A DNA stretch of 64,000 nt from an uncultured Ignavibacteria bacterium (GCA_937974175.1 CALJIG010000036.1:1-64000); one strand, 5' to 3'; shown: positions 42,737 through 52,535, counted from the first letter of the stretch. Notes: generated from the sequence alone by a model not told the origin. A program made the numbers and translations.

Positions 42737-45286
42737 TTATTCCGGTATTAGCGTGATAGTTTTATATCCTGCTTCTTTCATTTTATTAAAATCAGTTATC
42801 ACAATTTTGTAATCACCGTTAAGCCATCTTCTTGCCTGGTCGCTGAAATTTTCATGTAGCGGCTGGCCTGATTGTCCCGTAGGAATAATTGTAAAATATT
42901 TTTTCTGATCACCAAGGTCAACAATCATTCTCATAGATGAACCAAGAAAAACATTATATGTGCCTTTCTCCAATGCTTCGCTGAAACTATACTCTGCGCA
43001 GGCAATTGTCGTCCCACTGCCGCCGATTTCAAACGGTCCTATATTCAAAACGTTGCTCAATGCAGGTACGCTTCCCAAAGGGTGTTTCAATAGCACTTCG
43101 TGAATATTTCCCCATGCCCATTTGCTCATATCGTCAGTACCGAATTTTTTCTTCAGCGCATTAATAGCATCAACAAAACTTTTTCTTAATAAAAAATCAC
43201 GGGTAAGGCTTTCAAACAGCCATGACTTGTTTTCTACCAGCAGCTTGCTTGTATTTCTTACAGGAATGTTTTTTACAAATAAATAATTTTTGAACAACTC
43301 ATCACCTAATTTCTCTCTGTAAATATTTCTATACAGCTCAATCTCAAACTGTGAGTAAATAGAAGCCAAGGGAGAAACATACTTTAGTTCATAGTCCCAT
43401 TTTTTTAGCTGATCAAGAAAGTACAACTCCTGTTTATCAACTGTCTTTACGTTTGCATAGGCATCGAATAAATATTTACAAAACTCTTTTGCCTGCAGCG
43501 AGTAAACATCTCTCTGAATTAATTTTATTTCATCTGCCGTAAAATTGTTTCTCTGGTTTAGTAAATCTTCAATTCGCTGCGCTCTGTAGTAAGGCTCGTA
43601 TAGATTTGAAATATAGTACTTGTAATTCTTCTCCGGCTTATTGTTTGCAGTAATAATAAAATCTTCCTTAGGATTATACGAGTTCGGCAGCTCATTGTAA
43701 GGAATAAATCCTTGCCATTCTATCTCTCCATTAGAAGGATAGAATGCCATATTTTCATCGGTAAGATTTTTTCTTATAGGTACTTTCCCGGCTGCCTGAT
43801 ACCCTATATTTCCGTTGGTATCTGCATAAGTAAAGTTTAACGCCGGTAGATTATAAGTTCTGAAAGCGTTCTTAAACTGGTCGAAATTTTTTGCAGAGTT
43901 AAGATCATAAAAGCTTTGCACTTCATCTGACATTTCAAATCCTGTCCATTTGAAAGTAACTATCTGATTGGACGCACTCGTAAACTTAAGCTTTGAGGAA
44001 AATCCTGCAGAACTTAAATTTGAAATTACAGGACCAAGCTTAGTTTCAAAGACAGTTAACTCATATTCATCATTAATATCTTTTATTTTTATGCTCTCGT
44101 TTATTGAATCAATCGGTAAAGAAGTATTGTTGTAAACATATTTTTTGTTATCGGATGAATCTCTGTTAAGAATATAAAAATCGGAATCATCGTTCATTAA
44201 ATTTGTAATTCCCCAGCTTATAACATCATTGTGACCTATAACAATCAACGGACAGCCCGGCAAGGAGAAGCCGCTTACATTCGAATTGTTTTGCTTATTG
44301 TATAAATGAATTTCATACCATTTTGCCGGAGTAGAAAGTGAAAGGTGCGGGTCATTAGCTAAAATTGGTTTCTTGCTCTCAGTTTTTTTGCCGCCGACTA
44401 CCCATGAATTGCTTCCAATGTGCGTACCTTCTATTCCAAGAAAAGTTTTTGCATCAACTGTTGTTTTGTAGAAATCACTTCCTAAGTCAACCAGATTTTT
44501 ATAGCCGTCTTCTATTGAAGCGTCTGCTGTTTTTTTCTTTGGCTTATTCTTATCGGCAGGAATAATTTTAGGCGCAATTTTTTTAATCGTATCAGCGGGT
44601 TCAATTACTTTCTCCCTGTCTCCGATTATAAAAGGTTTATCCTCAGGATAATTCGGGAAGAACTCTTTTGCTTTTTCATATCCGAATTTTTTTACAATTT
44701 CCCCGAATAAAAAATCAGTGTACCAGGAAATATTTAGCTCCCATCCCATTAACCGCACAATCATTAATGAGTGTTCGGGTTTCCATTCGTAAGGTTTGTA
44801 ATTCAAAATATCGAACTCAAGTGGAAGCTTTTGTGAATGTGTGCCTATAAAATAATTTACTCCGTTTGCATACTGCTGCAAAATTTCTTTTGACTTCGGA
44901 GATATCTGTGTGTAAAGCTGTTTTACAATTCTGTTAATACCGATTGTTCTGAAAAGTTTATCGTATTCCAATGCATCCTGTCCGAAGATTTCAGAAAGTT
45001 TACCCTCAGCAACTCTGCGCGAGATATCCATCTGCCACAGCCTGTCCTGCGCATGCATATATCCCATGCTGAAATACATATCTGCTTCATTCTCTGCGCT
45101 TACGTGCGATACACCAAAATCATCTTTGTATATATTAACCGTTTTGGAAATTCCTTTAACTTTGAAATTTCCTGTTTCAGGATAAAAAGATTTTTTTGTG
45201 AGATTACTGAATAGGAAGAAGAGAGTTACTCCTGCAACGATGATTAATATAAGATATCCGTAAACTCCGGAAAGAAATTTTTTCAA
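42737..45286 (-). CDS. penicillin acylase family Ntn-hydrolase
   Basis: The 849-residue protein starts with a membrane helix or signal (GYLILIIVAGVTLFFLFSNL), then the alpha part (DDFGVSHVSAENEADMYFSMGYMHAQDRLWQMDISRRVAEG). The self-cleavage site is GSNSWVVGG with Ser292 as the new N-terminal nucleophile, followed by PILANDPHLSLSTPAKWYEIHL. The beta chain has NLMNDDSDFYI and ITANNKPE. Such enzymes cut amides, including penicillins and acyl-homoserine lactones; the substrate here is unknown. It is probably periplasmic or membrane-bound. Confidence 0.93.
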   Translation of the reverse strand: MKKFLSGVYGYLILIIVAGVTLFFLFSNLTKKSFYPETGNFKVKGISKTVNIYKDDFGVSHVSAENEADMYFSMGYMHAQDRLWQMDISRRVAEGKLSEIFGQDALEYDKLFRTIGINRIVKQLYTQISPKSKEILQQYANGVNYFIGTHSQKLPLEFDILNYKPYEWKPEHSLMIVRLMGWELNISWYTDFLFGEIVKKFGYEKAKEFFPNYPEDKPFIIGDREKVIEPADTIKKIAPKIIPADKNKPKKKTADASIEDGYKNLVDLGSDFYKTTVDAKTFLGIEGTHIGSNSWVVGGKKTESKKPILANDPHLSLSTPAKWYEIHLYNKQNNSNVSGFSLPGCPLIVIGHNDVISWGITNLMNDDSDFYILNRDSSDNKKYVYNNTSLPIDSINESIKIKDINDEYELTVFETKLGPVISNLSSAGFSSKLKFTSASNQIVTFKWTGFEMSDEVQSFYDLNSAKNFDQFKNAFRTYNLPALNFTYADTNGNIGYQAAGKVPIRKNLTDENMAFYPSNGEIEWQGFIPYNELPNSYNPKEDFIITANNKPEKNYKYYISNLYEPYYRAQRIEDLLNQRNNFTADEIKLIQRDVYSLQAKEFCKYLFDAYANVKTVDKQELYFLDQLKKWDYELKYVSPLASIYSQFEIELYRNIYREKLGDELFKNYLFVKNIPVRNTSKLLVENKSWLFESLTRDFLLRKSFVDAINALKKKFGTDDMSKWAWGNIHEVLLKHPLGSVPALSNVLNIGPFEIGGSGTTIACAEYSFSEALEKGTYNVFLGSSMRMIVDLGDQKKYFTIIPTGQSGQPLHENFSDQARRWLNGDYKIVITDFNKMKEAGYKTITLIPE

Positions 45287-45406
45287 GTCTTGAGCGAAAT
45301 TTTAACAAAAATACGCAAAATCAAAAAGTAATGAGAGGGAAAAATTAAAAATTAAAAAAAATCGTATTTTATTCTTCCTTTTATCTGAAAAAGTGATGCC
45401 TTAAGT

Positions 45407-46783
45407 TTGTTTTACAAATCCTTGGACAGTAAACCCAAAAATATTCTCGAACCGCCGGGACCGAAGCATAAATTTCTTGGGGCAAATGCTTACTTCTCAT
45501 TCCTTACAGACGGATTAAGTTTCCTTACAAAACTTCACAAAGAATACGGTGATATTGTAATGCTTAAGGCATCAGGTCATAGAATCTATCTCATTGCCGA
45601 TTTAAAATATATTGACCATATCTTAGTCAGAGATCCCGAAAATTTTACAAAAGGTGTCGGATTTCAGCGCGGACGAATAATTCTCGGCAACGGAATTCTC
45701 ACAAGCGAGGGACCGTTTCATCATTCGCAAAGGAAGATGATAAATCCTGCTTTTCACCGTTCAAGGTGGGAGCTGTATTTCAGCATAGTACGAAAGAGTG
45801 TTCACAATTTAATTGCAGACTGGAAAGAACGGATAAAAAAAGAAAACGTGCTTGAGATGCACGAAGAAATGCTGAACTTATTCGTTGAAATAATTTTTTC
45901 AACAGCTTTTTCGGAAGATAAAAACAAAAGACTTTGTGACTGCGCCAAAAAATTCGGAGATTTGTTTCATAAGCTGAATCCGATTTATTTATTAGATCCC
46001 CATAAAGCATTAAAACTTCCTTTCCCTTCAATAAATAGAATTAAAAAAGCCAAAGAAGATTTGGATAATGAGATTTACAAAGTTATAGATAAAAGACTTA
46101 AAGAAAATATTAAGAGAGATGATATCTTAGGTATCATGGTTGATGCAAAAGATGAAGACGGAAAGCAGATGAGCCGCGAGCAGCTTTATGATGAAATTTT
46201 CACTGTGTATATGGCAGGGACTGATACAAGCGCCAAAGTAATGACTTGGGGATTTTATTTGCTGGAGCAAAATAAAAAAGATGCCGAAAAATTCCTTAAA
46301 GAAGTTGATGATATATTAGGCAAGCGTGATATTGAATTTGAAGATTTTGAAAAGCTTACTTTCACGAGACTGGTACTGAATGAAACTATGCGAATGTATC
46401 CGCCCGTATGGCTGCTGCCAAGAACAGCAGAGAAAGATTTCTATTTAGATGAATATCTTATTCATAAAGACAGTTCGATATTTATTACTCCGTATTTACT
46501 GCAAAGAAATCCGAAGTACTTTGAAAATCCTGAAAAGTTTGACCCCGAAAGGTTTAATCCTGAAAGAAAAAAGAGTATAAAAAAATTCAGTTTCATTCCA
46601 TTTGGCGCAGGGCAGAGAGTTTGTATAGGAGAGGGATTTGCTATGCTGCACGGAGCAGTGATACTTTCTTTAATCAGCAGGGAGTTTAAGATGACTTTGA
46701 AGAAAGGCCACAAGATAAAACTTTCTTCTTCGCTTACTCTAAGACCAAAGTACGGAGTTAAAATGGTTGTTGAACCAAAGTAG
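45407..46783 (+). CDS. cytochrome P450
   Basis: The 458-residue protein has all P450 hallmarks: proline-rich N-terminus (EPPGPKHKFLG), I-helix AGTDTSAKVM, ExxR in LNETMRMYPP, the PERF region (FDPERFNP), and the heme loop FIPFGAGQRVCIGEG with heme-ligand Cys406. No N-terminal anchor is seen, so it is probably soluble. The start is a TTG at 45407; no in-frame ATG or GTG lies nearby and the next ATG would remove the conserved N-terminus. No ferredoxin or reductase gene is adjacent. Long-chain hydroxylation is a guess from its CYP4/CYP102-like look. Confidence 0.92.
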   Translation: MFYKSLDSKPKNILEPPGPKHKFLGANAYFSFLTDGLSFLTKLHKEYGDIVMLKASGHRIYLIADLKYIDHILVRDPENFTKGVGFQRGRIILGNGILTSEGPFHHSQRKMINPAFHRSRWELYFSIVRKSVHNLIADWKERIKKENVLEMHEEMLNLFVEIIFSTAFSEDKNKRLCDCAKKFGDLFHKLNPIYLLDPHKALKLPFPSINRIKKAKEDLDNEIYKVIDKRLKENIKRDDILGIMVDAKDEDGKQMSREQLYDEIFTVYMAGTDTSAKVMTWGFYLLEQNKKDAEKFLKEVDDILGKRDIEFEDFEKLTFTRLVLNETMRMYPPVWLLPRTAEKDFYLDEYLIHKDSSIFITPYLLQRNPKYFENPEKFDPERFNPERKKSIKKFSFIPFGAGQRVCIGEGFAMLHGAVILSLISREFKMTLKKGHKIKLSSSLTLRPKYGVKMVVEPK

Positions 46784-46785
46784 TT

Positions 46786-47610
46786 TTAAGTATTCTCCAG
46801 CGCGTAAGTTTTTGCTCTCAGAAAATTTATAAGCTCTTCGTTAGACTTAAACTTTCCAAGCTCTTCCGGCTGCACAATATCTCCGAATTTTATTTTCGTA
46901 ATCGTTCCTTTCTTATTAAGCATTTCCGAAGGGAGCTTTGCAAGTCTTATGTTATCCTGAAGCATTGCATAGAATTGATACAGACTGCTGTTTCTTCCCG
47001 AGCAGTACATAGGAAGAACAGGGACTTTTAACCTGGAAATAATTTTGCCAAGCACCGGGCTCCAGTTACCATCTTCTACCTTAAAATTTTTTGTCTGAAA
47101 ATGCGAAACATCTCCAGCAGGAAAAAGACCAATGCTTCCTCCGTTTTTTACATAGGTAAGTAGATCTTTTATTGTGGAAGTGTTTGAAGCAATTTTATTA
47201 TCGCTGAAGGCATCAACAATTATTAAGTGCGGAACAATCTGCGGAACGCCTAGAAATAATTTATCGGCAACGACTTTAAAATCGGGACGGATTTTTGTAA
47301 ACACGTTAATCATTGTGAATCCGTCTATTACTCCCAGGGGATGATTCGATGTAACAATGAACGGACCTTCCTTCGGAATTTTATCTAAATCGCTTTGACT
47401 GATTTCGTATTTTATTCCAAGTCTTTCAAATCCTTTTTCGATAAATTCATTTCCGTGTAGCTGCGATACAGGTCCATAGAAATCATTCAGCTTATCAAGC
47501 TTTAATAATTTCATTACTCCCGGGACAATAAATTTTAATTTACTATCCTGAAGATTTAGAAATTGCGTGAAGTCTTTTTTTGATATTAATTCTGTAGGGA
47601 ATTCGTTCAA
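46786..47610 (-). CDS. 1-acyl-glycerol-3-phosphate-type acyltransferase
   Basis: The 274-residue protein has the PlsC-type block I with histidine and aspartate (VTSNHPLGVIDGFTMIN, NHx4D), a block with IGLFPAGDVSHF, and the substrate-binding VPVLPMYCSGRNSSLY. The family transfers acyl groups in phospholipid or ornithine-lipid-type synthesis. It lies convergent to the P450 gene with a 2-bp gap. The exact acceptor cannot be told. Confidence 0.85.
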   Translation of the reverse strand: MNEFPTELISKKDFTQFLNLQDSKLKFIVPGVMKLLKLDKLNDFYGPVSQLHGNEFIEKGFERLGIKYEISQSDLDKIPKEGPFIVTSNHPLGVIDGFTMINVFTKIRPDFKVVADKLFLGVPQIVPHLIIVDAFSDNKIASNTSTIKDLLTYVKNGGSIGLFPAGDVSHFQTKNFKVEDGNWSPVLGKIISRLKVPVLPMYCSGRNSSLYQFYAMLQDNIRLAKLPSEMLNKKGTITKIKFGDIVQPEELGKFKSNEELINFLRAKTYALENT

Positions 47611-47649
47611 AGTGGAGAAATGATTTTGGAAACGGAAATAGTAAACAAC

Positions 47650-47877
47650 TTAAATCAGTTTCTTTAACTTATCTTTACTTATTTCACAATCATCAAGTAT
47701 TTTATTAAGTAAGCCTGGTCCTATTATTTCATTGCGATGTACAGGTACTGTTGTACAGCGTTCATCAGCATGTCTTAGAAAATGATGACTACCTTTTATG
47801 CGTATAACTTCAAAGCCAAGTTTTTCTAAAATTTTTATTAATTTACTTCCGGAGAGCTTTGGAGTTTTAGAACTCAT
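47650..47877 (-). CDS. hicA: HicA-type toxin
   Basis: The 75-residue protein matches HicA, an mRNA interferase: KLSGSKLIKILEKLGFEVIRIKGSHHFLRHADERCTTVPVH, with the catalytic histidine in GSHHF and the dsRBD-like beta layout, and ending NKILDDCEISKDKLKKLI. It starts 2 bp after the hicB stop, so both are co-translated. The length is normal for the family. Confidence 0.92.
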   Translation of the reverse strand: MSSKTPKLSGSKLIKILEKLGFEVIRIKGSHHFLRHADERCTTVPVHRNEIIGPGLLNKILDDCEISKDKLKKLI

Positions 47878-47879
47878 AA

Positions 47880-48089
47880 TTATACAAAAATCTTTTGTAT
47901 TCCAACAAACCTGTTTTTTCGACCAGAGCTTTTCTTAACTTCCAAACAAAGCTCAATTACTTCCTTCATTCTTATGATTAATTGATCTATAGATTTTGCC
48001 TGTGAGTGACATCCTTTTAATTCAGGGACATAACCCACATAAAAACCGTCATTGTCTTGCTCTATTATAATATTATATTCACTTTTCAT
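47880..48089 (-). CDS. hicB: HicB-type antitoxin
   Basis: The 69-residue protein has the HicB partial RNase H-like fold (YNIIIEQDNDGFYVGYVPELKGCHSQAKSIDQLIIRMKEVIELCLE). It lacks the C-terminal helix-turn-helix or ribbon-helix-helix found in longer HicB proteins, so operon autoregulation by HicB is doubtful. The antitoxin gene precedes the toxin gene, opposite to the classical hicAB order. Confidence 0.9.
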   Translation of the reverse strand: MKSEYNIIIEQDNDGFYVGYVPELKGCHSQAKSIDQLIIRMKEVIELCLEVKKSSGRKNRFVGIQKIFV

Positions 48090-48235
48090 GGATAAAAATT
48101 ATTGTTTCGTTATTAAATTAATAATGCAAAAATCCTTATCTTACTCCCCATTCCCAAAAGCCGAACTGAATTTTTATCAATAGGATGCCTTGATTATCAT
48201 AGCGAAGGACTATCTGCTAACTGTTCAAACTAACC

Positions 48236-48685
48236 TTATATTAAAACCTTTACTACAACTTTTTTTACTTTTGAAGGACCGTTTATTTGAATTGACGGCA
48301 TGTGTACATCATCAGGACCCAGAATTAAAAAATCCCCTGCCTTTGCCGTAAGAAAATCTCCTTCACCTTCCCAAAGCATAAAATCATTATCAGCATTATA
48401 TTCCTGCAAGAGTTTTACTTTATCTTTGAAAACATATCCTATTTTTTCCTCTCCGCTTGCAACAAATTGCACATCGTAATATTTTAAATGCGACTCCCAT
48501 TTTCCTTCTTCATGCGGTTTCGTATCATACTCGCTCACTATTGCAAAAATATTTTTGCCGTCAAGTTCATGTGTACCGTTTTCTATTAATCCAAAATCAG
48601 TTACCTGTAAATATTCTAATGCTTTTTGAAATCTTTCACCGTATGAAAAATACTGCTGCGCGTTTTTTATATTATCTATTATCAT
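48236..48685 (-). CDS. YhcH/YjgK/YiaL family protein
   Basis: The 149-residue protein is of the DUF386 family: YFSYGERFQKALEYLQVTDFGLIENGTHELDGKNIFAIVSEYDTKP, HLKYYDVQFVASGEEKIGYV, and a final FLILGPDDVHMPSIQINGPSKVKKVVVKV with the cupin-like metal ligands E/H. Family members (EbgC, NanQ) act on sugars such as anomers of sialic acid. No sugar gene is adjacent. It probably shares a transcript with the ABC permease 11 bp away. Confidence 0.9.
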   Translation of the reverse strand: MIIDNIKNAQQYFSYGERFQKALEYLQVTDFGLIENGTHELDGKNIFAIVSEYDTKPHEEGKWESHLKYYDVQFVASGEEKIGYVFKDKVKLLQEYNADNDFMLWEGEGDFLTAKAGDFLILGPDDVHMPSIQINGPSKVKKVVVKVLI

Positions 48686-48696
48686 TTAATTTTGAT

Positions 48697-49425
48697 TTAA
48701 ACTTCCTGTTTTGTGAACTTTATATACGAAAGTATTGCAAATAAAATAAAGTTTAAAGTCAGCGTTGTTATGGGAATAAGCGGGTCTATCTCCGTCTGCG
48801 GATGATTTAAAAGCACAATTGCAGACCACGGAAAATATGGCGTGTATTTGCTTCCGACAATAAAAAATCCCGATATCATGCACATCAACGAAACAAATAA
48901 TGCGAATAGAATATTTCTGAAAAGCAGGGTGATGAAGAACGTAAACGGAATAAATGTAATAAGCAGAAATCCCGCGCGTAAATTTTTAATAAATGAATTC
49001 CATACAAGTTCAGCACTCAACCCGGGGAAGCTGCCGAGCAGCCCTAGAAAAATTGAAAATACAAATGAAATCATTAACACTGACATACCAAAAAGCAAAG
49101 TAAATATAAGCTTGCCTGTAAAAATTTGCCTCTTTGTTATAGGGGTGAGCAAAAGCATTTTAAGTGTATCATCCTTATATTCTTTCAGGAATAAATATAT
49201 TCCCACGAAAGCAATAAGCATCGGACCGAAAACGATAGAAAGATTTGTAACATTATTATTAAAATACGCCTCCATTGTATACGCAGAAATGTCTTCATTT
49301 TTCGCACGCATACTTATCATCAGAAGCAAGTTCAGCAGGGGGACAAAAAGCGAAATAAAAATTATGAGATAATTTATTTTTTCTCTCTTAATTTTTGCAA
49401 GCTCATTTTTTAAAATTGCTATCAT
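48697..49425 (-). CDS. ABC-2 type transporter permease
   Basis: The protein has six hydrophobic segments in the ABC-2 layout of the bacitracin/lantibiotic exporters: a short cytoplasmic N-terminus (MIAILKNELAKIKREKINYLII), then KEYKDDTLKMLLLTPITKRQIFTGKLI, and several C-terminal helices. The ATG at 49425 fits the family start; the longer frame to 49449 would overlap the ATPase gene by 11 bp. The partner ATPase is directly upstream. The substrate is unknown. Confidence 0.88.
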   Translation of the reverse strand: MIAILKNELAKIKREKINYLIIFISLFVPLLNLLLMISMRAKNEDISAYTMEAYFNNNVTNLSIVFGPMLIAFVGIYLFLKEYKDDTLKMLLLTPITKRQIFTGKLIFTLLFGMSVLMISFVFSIFLGLLGSFPGLSAELVWNSFIKNLRAGFLLITFIPFTFFITLLFRNILFALFVSLMCMISGFFIVGSKYTPYFPWSAIVLLNHPQTEIDPLIPITTLTLNFILFAILSYIKFTKQEV

Positions 49426-49438
49426 TTTGTTTTCCTTG

Positions 49439-50332
49439 TTACTTCCCACTTGTTAAGTTAAAAAATAAATCTTCAAGATTATTGTTGTACGACATAGAAT
49501 AAACTTCAACATTATTTTCCAGAATCATTTTTATTGTTTCGCTGGCTTTTTCCTTGGAGCATACTATTCTTATTTCGTTTTTCTTTTCGTCTACTTTACA
49601 CTCAGAAATTATATTCTTTGTTTTATCTAAATCAGATACAGTAATCACATATTCTCTTACTTCGTCACTGAACATATCTTCAACTCTTCCCTGCCGGATC
49701 AATTTTCCTTTGTCAATAATACCGATATGCGTTGCAATTTGCTGTACTTCCGATAGAATATGACTTGAAATGATAATGGTTATTCCAAACTCACTTGAAA
49801 ATCTTTTGATAAGTTCGCGTATTTTTATAATTCCCTCGGGGTCAAGTCCGTTTGCAGGCTCATCGAGAATCAAAAGTTTTGGTCTGTTCAATAATGTGAA
49901 TGCAATTCCAAGCCTTTGTTTCATTCCCAAAGAAAATTTTTCATAGGTCTTATTTTCGCTATGAAGTTCAACTATATCAAGGCATTCGATTACTCTTTTC
50001 TCATCCTTAGTCCCGTAGTAAGATTGAAATAAAGAAAGGTTTTCTTTTGCCGTGAGATTAGAGTAAAACCCGGGAGACTCAATAATTGCTCCTATGTTTC
50101 TTAAAATTTCAACTCTATCGGTTTTAATGTTTTTATCAAACACTTTGCACTCACCGGAATCGTATTTTATTAATCCGGTAATAACTTTCAGAGTGGTGGT
50201 TTTACCGGCTCCGTTTTTCCCTAAAAAACCGTAAATTGAACCCTCGGGTACTTGCAAACTCACATCGAATAAAATTTGCTCGCGGCCATAAGATTTATTA
50301 ATATCTTTTGTTTCGATTATGTATTTTTCCAT
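49439..50332 (-). CDS. ABC transporter ATP-binding protein
   Basis: The 297-residue ATPase has Walker A GKNGAGKTTT, the signature FSLGMKQRLGIAF, Walker B LLILDEPANGLDPEG and the switch SSHILSEVQQIATH. The C-terminal extension (about 220-297) is typical of bacitracin/lantibiotic-type exporter ATPases (BcrA-like). It works with the downstream permease. Such exporters often resist peptide antibiotics, but no sensor kinase is nearby. Confidence 0.92.
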   Translation of the reverse strand: MEKYIIETKDINKSYGREQILFDVSLQVPEGSIYGFLGKNGAGKTTTLKVITGLIKYDSGECKVFDKNIKTDRVEILRNIGAIIESPGFYSNLTAKENLSLFQSYYGTKDEKRVIECLDIVELHSENKTYEKFSLGMKQRLGIAFTLLNRPKLLILDEPANGLDPEGIIKIRELIKRFSSEFGITIIISSHILSEVQQIATHIGIIDKGKLIRQGRVEDMFSDEVREYVITVSDLDKTKNIISECKVDEKKNEIRIVCSKEKASETIKMILENNVEVYSMSYNNNLEDLFFNLTSGK

Positions 50333-50458
50333 AGATGTTTACTCATACTACGATAGCGTTTCCCCCATGTTTCGCATTCTCTATAAATAAATGTACCTCG
50401 TACTTTCTTGAATTAATTAATAAATGAAAATATATTGAATTATAAAATAAACTCTCTC

Positions 50459-51259
50459 ATGAAAAACTTTTTTCTCGTCGTTTTTTTCATAACTTTTTCG
50501 TTCCCGGTTTTTGCTCAGGAACTTGACGATTACTTTACCGGAACAACTGAAGCAGAAATTAAAATCCTTGATATTATGAAGGAGGTTAACCGTAAATGCG
50601 ATCTTACCGATAATATCCGCTCTGAAGGAGAAGTAAAAATAAAAGCTCCGGGTATGGATGAATCGGCTTCGATAGAAATTCACGCTAAGAAAAAAAGCGA
50701 CCTCTGGTTTAAGATAGAAGGACCAATGGGAATTGATGTTGCCACGGCATACTTCGGAAGAGATAAATTTACTTATCTTAATTCGTTAAATGATTACTCA
50801 ATTACAGGCCCGACTAATCAGGCAAATATCAGCGCTGTAATAAGAATGAAAGTTTATTACGACGACCTTATGAATGCTTTCACAGGAACAATGAGACTTG
50901 TGAAATATAAAAATGACGTTATGGAAATAACTGAATCAGGTCTTAACAATGTTCTGGTATTTACCACTACAAGCGATAAAGGAATTGTAACTAAAAGAAA
51001 ATATTATGTGGATAAAAATACCTATATAGTTAATAAATGCGAGTATACAAATCTTAAGGGAGATATTATTTCAAGCATATTTTTTTCTAACATTATAAAT
51101 AACGGCGACGGATGGTATGCTAAGACTGTACAGGCAAGCAATCCTAAAAAAGGCGAGTACGTAACATTAACAATAGAGAAGTACGCAACAAATCAAATGA
51201 ATTTAAGTTTTTATGTTTCTATACCAAGCGACGTAAAAAAGAAAGTCTGGAAAAATTAA
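50459..51259 (+). CDS. LolA/DUF4292-like envelope protein
   Basis: The 266-residue product (from the ATG at 50459, which starts the signal peptide MKNFFLVVFFITFSFPVFAQ; a start at 50435 would add eight residues) has a LolA-like beta half-barrel: MKEVNRKCDLTDNIRSEGEVKIKAPGMDESASIEIHAKKKSDLWFKIEGPMGIDVATAYFGRDKFTYLNS. This resembles DUF4292 proteins thought to be lipoprotein-handling or LPS-transport-related. There is no lipobox, so it is probably periplasmic. It starts a tight operon with the next three genes. Confidence 0.75.
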   Translation: MKNFFLVVFFITFSFPVFAQELDDYFTGTTEAEIKILDIMKEVNRKCDLTDNIRSEGEVKIKAPGMDESASIEIHAKKKSDLWFKIEGPMGIDVATAYFGRDKFTYLNSLNDYSITGPTNQANISAVIRMKVYYDDLMNAFTGTMRLVKYKNDVMEITESGLNNVLVFTTTSDKGIVTKRKYYVDKNTYIVNKCEYTNLKGDIISSIFFSNIINNGDGWYAKTVQASNPKKGEYVTLTIEKYATNQMNLSFYVSIPSDVKKKVWKN

Positions 51260-51700
51260 ATGAAAAATGTTTTTAAAATTGTTCTACTGTTTTTAGCTGT
51301 AATATTTTGTTCGTGTGAAGATTCAATAAAAGCTTCCCTGGATAAACAGCTCGCAGGGGCAGATATGATAAAACTTTATTTTTATGATAAGTCGGGAAAT
51401 CTTACCAACAAAGATAATATTGTTACAATTCAGGATAAGGATATAATCGGAAAATTACAGCAGGCTATTACCGATGAAACTGCACCCGAATATAAATGCG
51501 GATATACAGGAACCATAGAGTATTTCAAAGAAAACAAATCAATTCTGGTCGGCGAGTTTAATTCCATGCCTGAATGTTCTCATATTATTTTCAGACTTAA
51601 GAAAGATATGTATTCTAAAAAACTTTCTCCTGAAAGTCTTATAATTTTAAATAAATATTACGAACTGATTGATTCACAAAACAAAGCATCATTACACTAA
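51260..51700 (+). CDS. small lipoprotein of unknown function
   Basis: The 146-residue protein has a lipobox (LLFLAVIFCSCEDS) and a mature domain without a family that I recognise. Its ATG directly follows the stop of the LolA-like gene, and its own stop directly precedes the TPR gene, so the three are translationally linked. Confidence 0.8.
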   Translation: MKNVFKIVLLFLAVIFCSCEDSIKASLDKQLAGADMIKLYFYDKSGNLTNKDNIVTIQDKDIIGKLQQAITDETAPEYKCGYTGTIEYFKENKSILVGEFNSMPECSHIIFRLKKDMYSKKLSPESLIILNKYYELIDSQNKASLH

Positions 51701-52528
51701 ATGAAAATATTACTGGTTTTATTGCTATTGATTTCGATAAAAGGGTTTGGGCAAAATACTCCTGATGAATGGATGGACGCAGGGAATAATTACTTTGCAA
51801 ACGGCAACCCCAGGAAAGCAGCCGAATATTACACCCAATATATTAACACCTACAAAGACAGCGCAAGAGGATATACTGCGCGGGGCAATGCATACGTGCT
51901 GCTGCACGATTTTAAATCGGCGCTTGTTGATTTTAAAATGGCTTTATATCTGGATTCCACTTCAGCCCGCGCGTATGCAGGAAGAGGAACTGTTTACTTT
52001 TTCATAGGTAATACTGCTGAGGCAATATCCGATATGAATAAATCAATCGAGCTTGATCCCGCGTCAGTTATATCTTATCAGACTCTTGCAAGCATCTATA
52101 CTGCCGAGCAAAAATTTGATATGGCATTAAATACTATTGATAAAGCACTACTGGTAAATGCAAATGACGGCGAGAGCTACAGAATAAAAGGAACGGTTTA
52201 TTTTTATATGAATGATACTATAAATGCTATCACATATTTGGATAAGGCAGTGGAAGTAGCTCCGCAGAATCCGAAGATGTACACATCGCGCGGCGCAATT
52301 TATAAAGATATAAATAAGCCGGATATGGCAATGGCAGATTACAATAAGGCTCTGGAAATAAACCCGAACGATGCAGAAGCGCTTGCAAGAAAAGGAATAG
52401 TTTATCTGCTTCAGAAAAAATATAAAGAAGCAGTTGAGTTTATGGAAAAAGGATTAAGCATCGACCCGAATATGGAAAGCGGCATTAAACAATATTTAGA
52501 TCAGGCAAGAGCAAATCTTAAAAAATAA
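51701..52528 (+). CDS. secreted tetratricopeptide-repeat protein
   Basis: The 275-residue protein has a signal peptide (MKILLVLLLLISIKGFGQ) followed by about seven TPR units with the pattern A-x-x-Y-x-x-A-I/L over the whole length (WMDAGNNYFANGNPRKAAEYYTQYI, AYAGRGTVYFFIGNTAEAISDMNKSIELDP, and so on). TPR arrays bind other proteins. It is probably periplasmic. Context gives no specific partner beyond its operon neighbours. Confidence 0.88.
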   Translation: MKILLVLLLLISIKGFGQNTPDEWMDAGNNYFANGNPRKAAEYYTQYINTYKDSARGYTARGNAYVLLHDFKSALVDFKMALYLDSTSARAYAGRGTVYFFIGNTAEAISDMNKSIELDPASVISYQTLASIYTAEQKFDMALNTIDKALLVNANDGESYRIKGTVYFYMNDTINAITYLDKAVEVAPQNPKMYTSRGAIYKDINKPDMAMADYNKALEINPNDAEALARKGIVYLLQKKYKEAVEFMEKGLSIDPNMESGIKQYLDQARANLKK

Positions 52529-52535
52529 AATTTGT

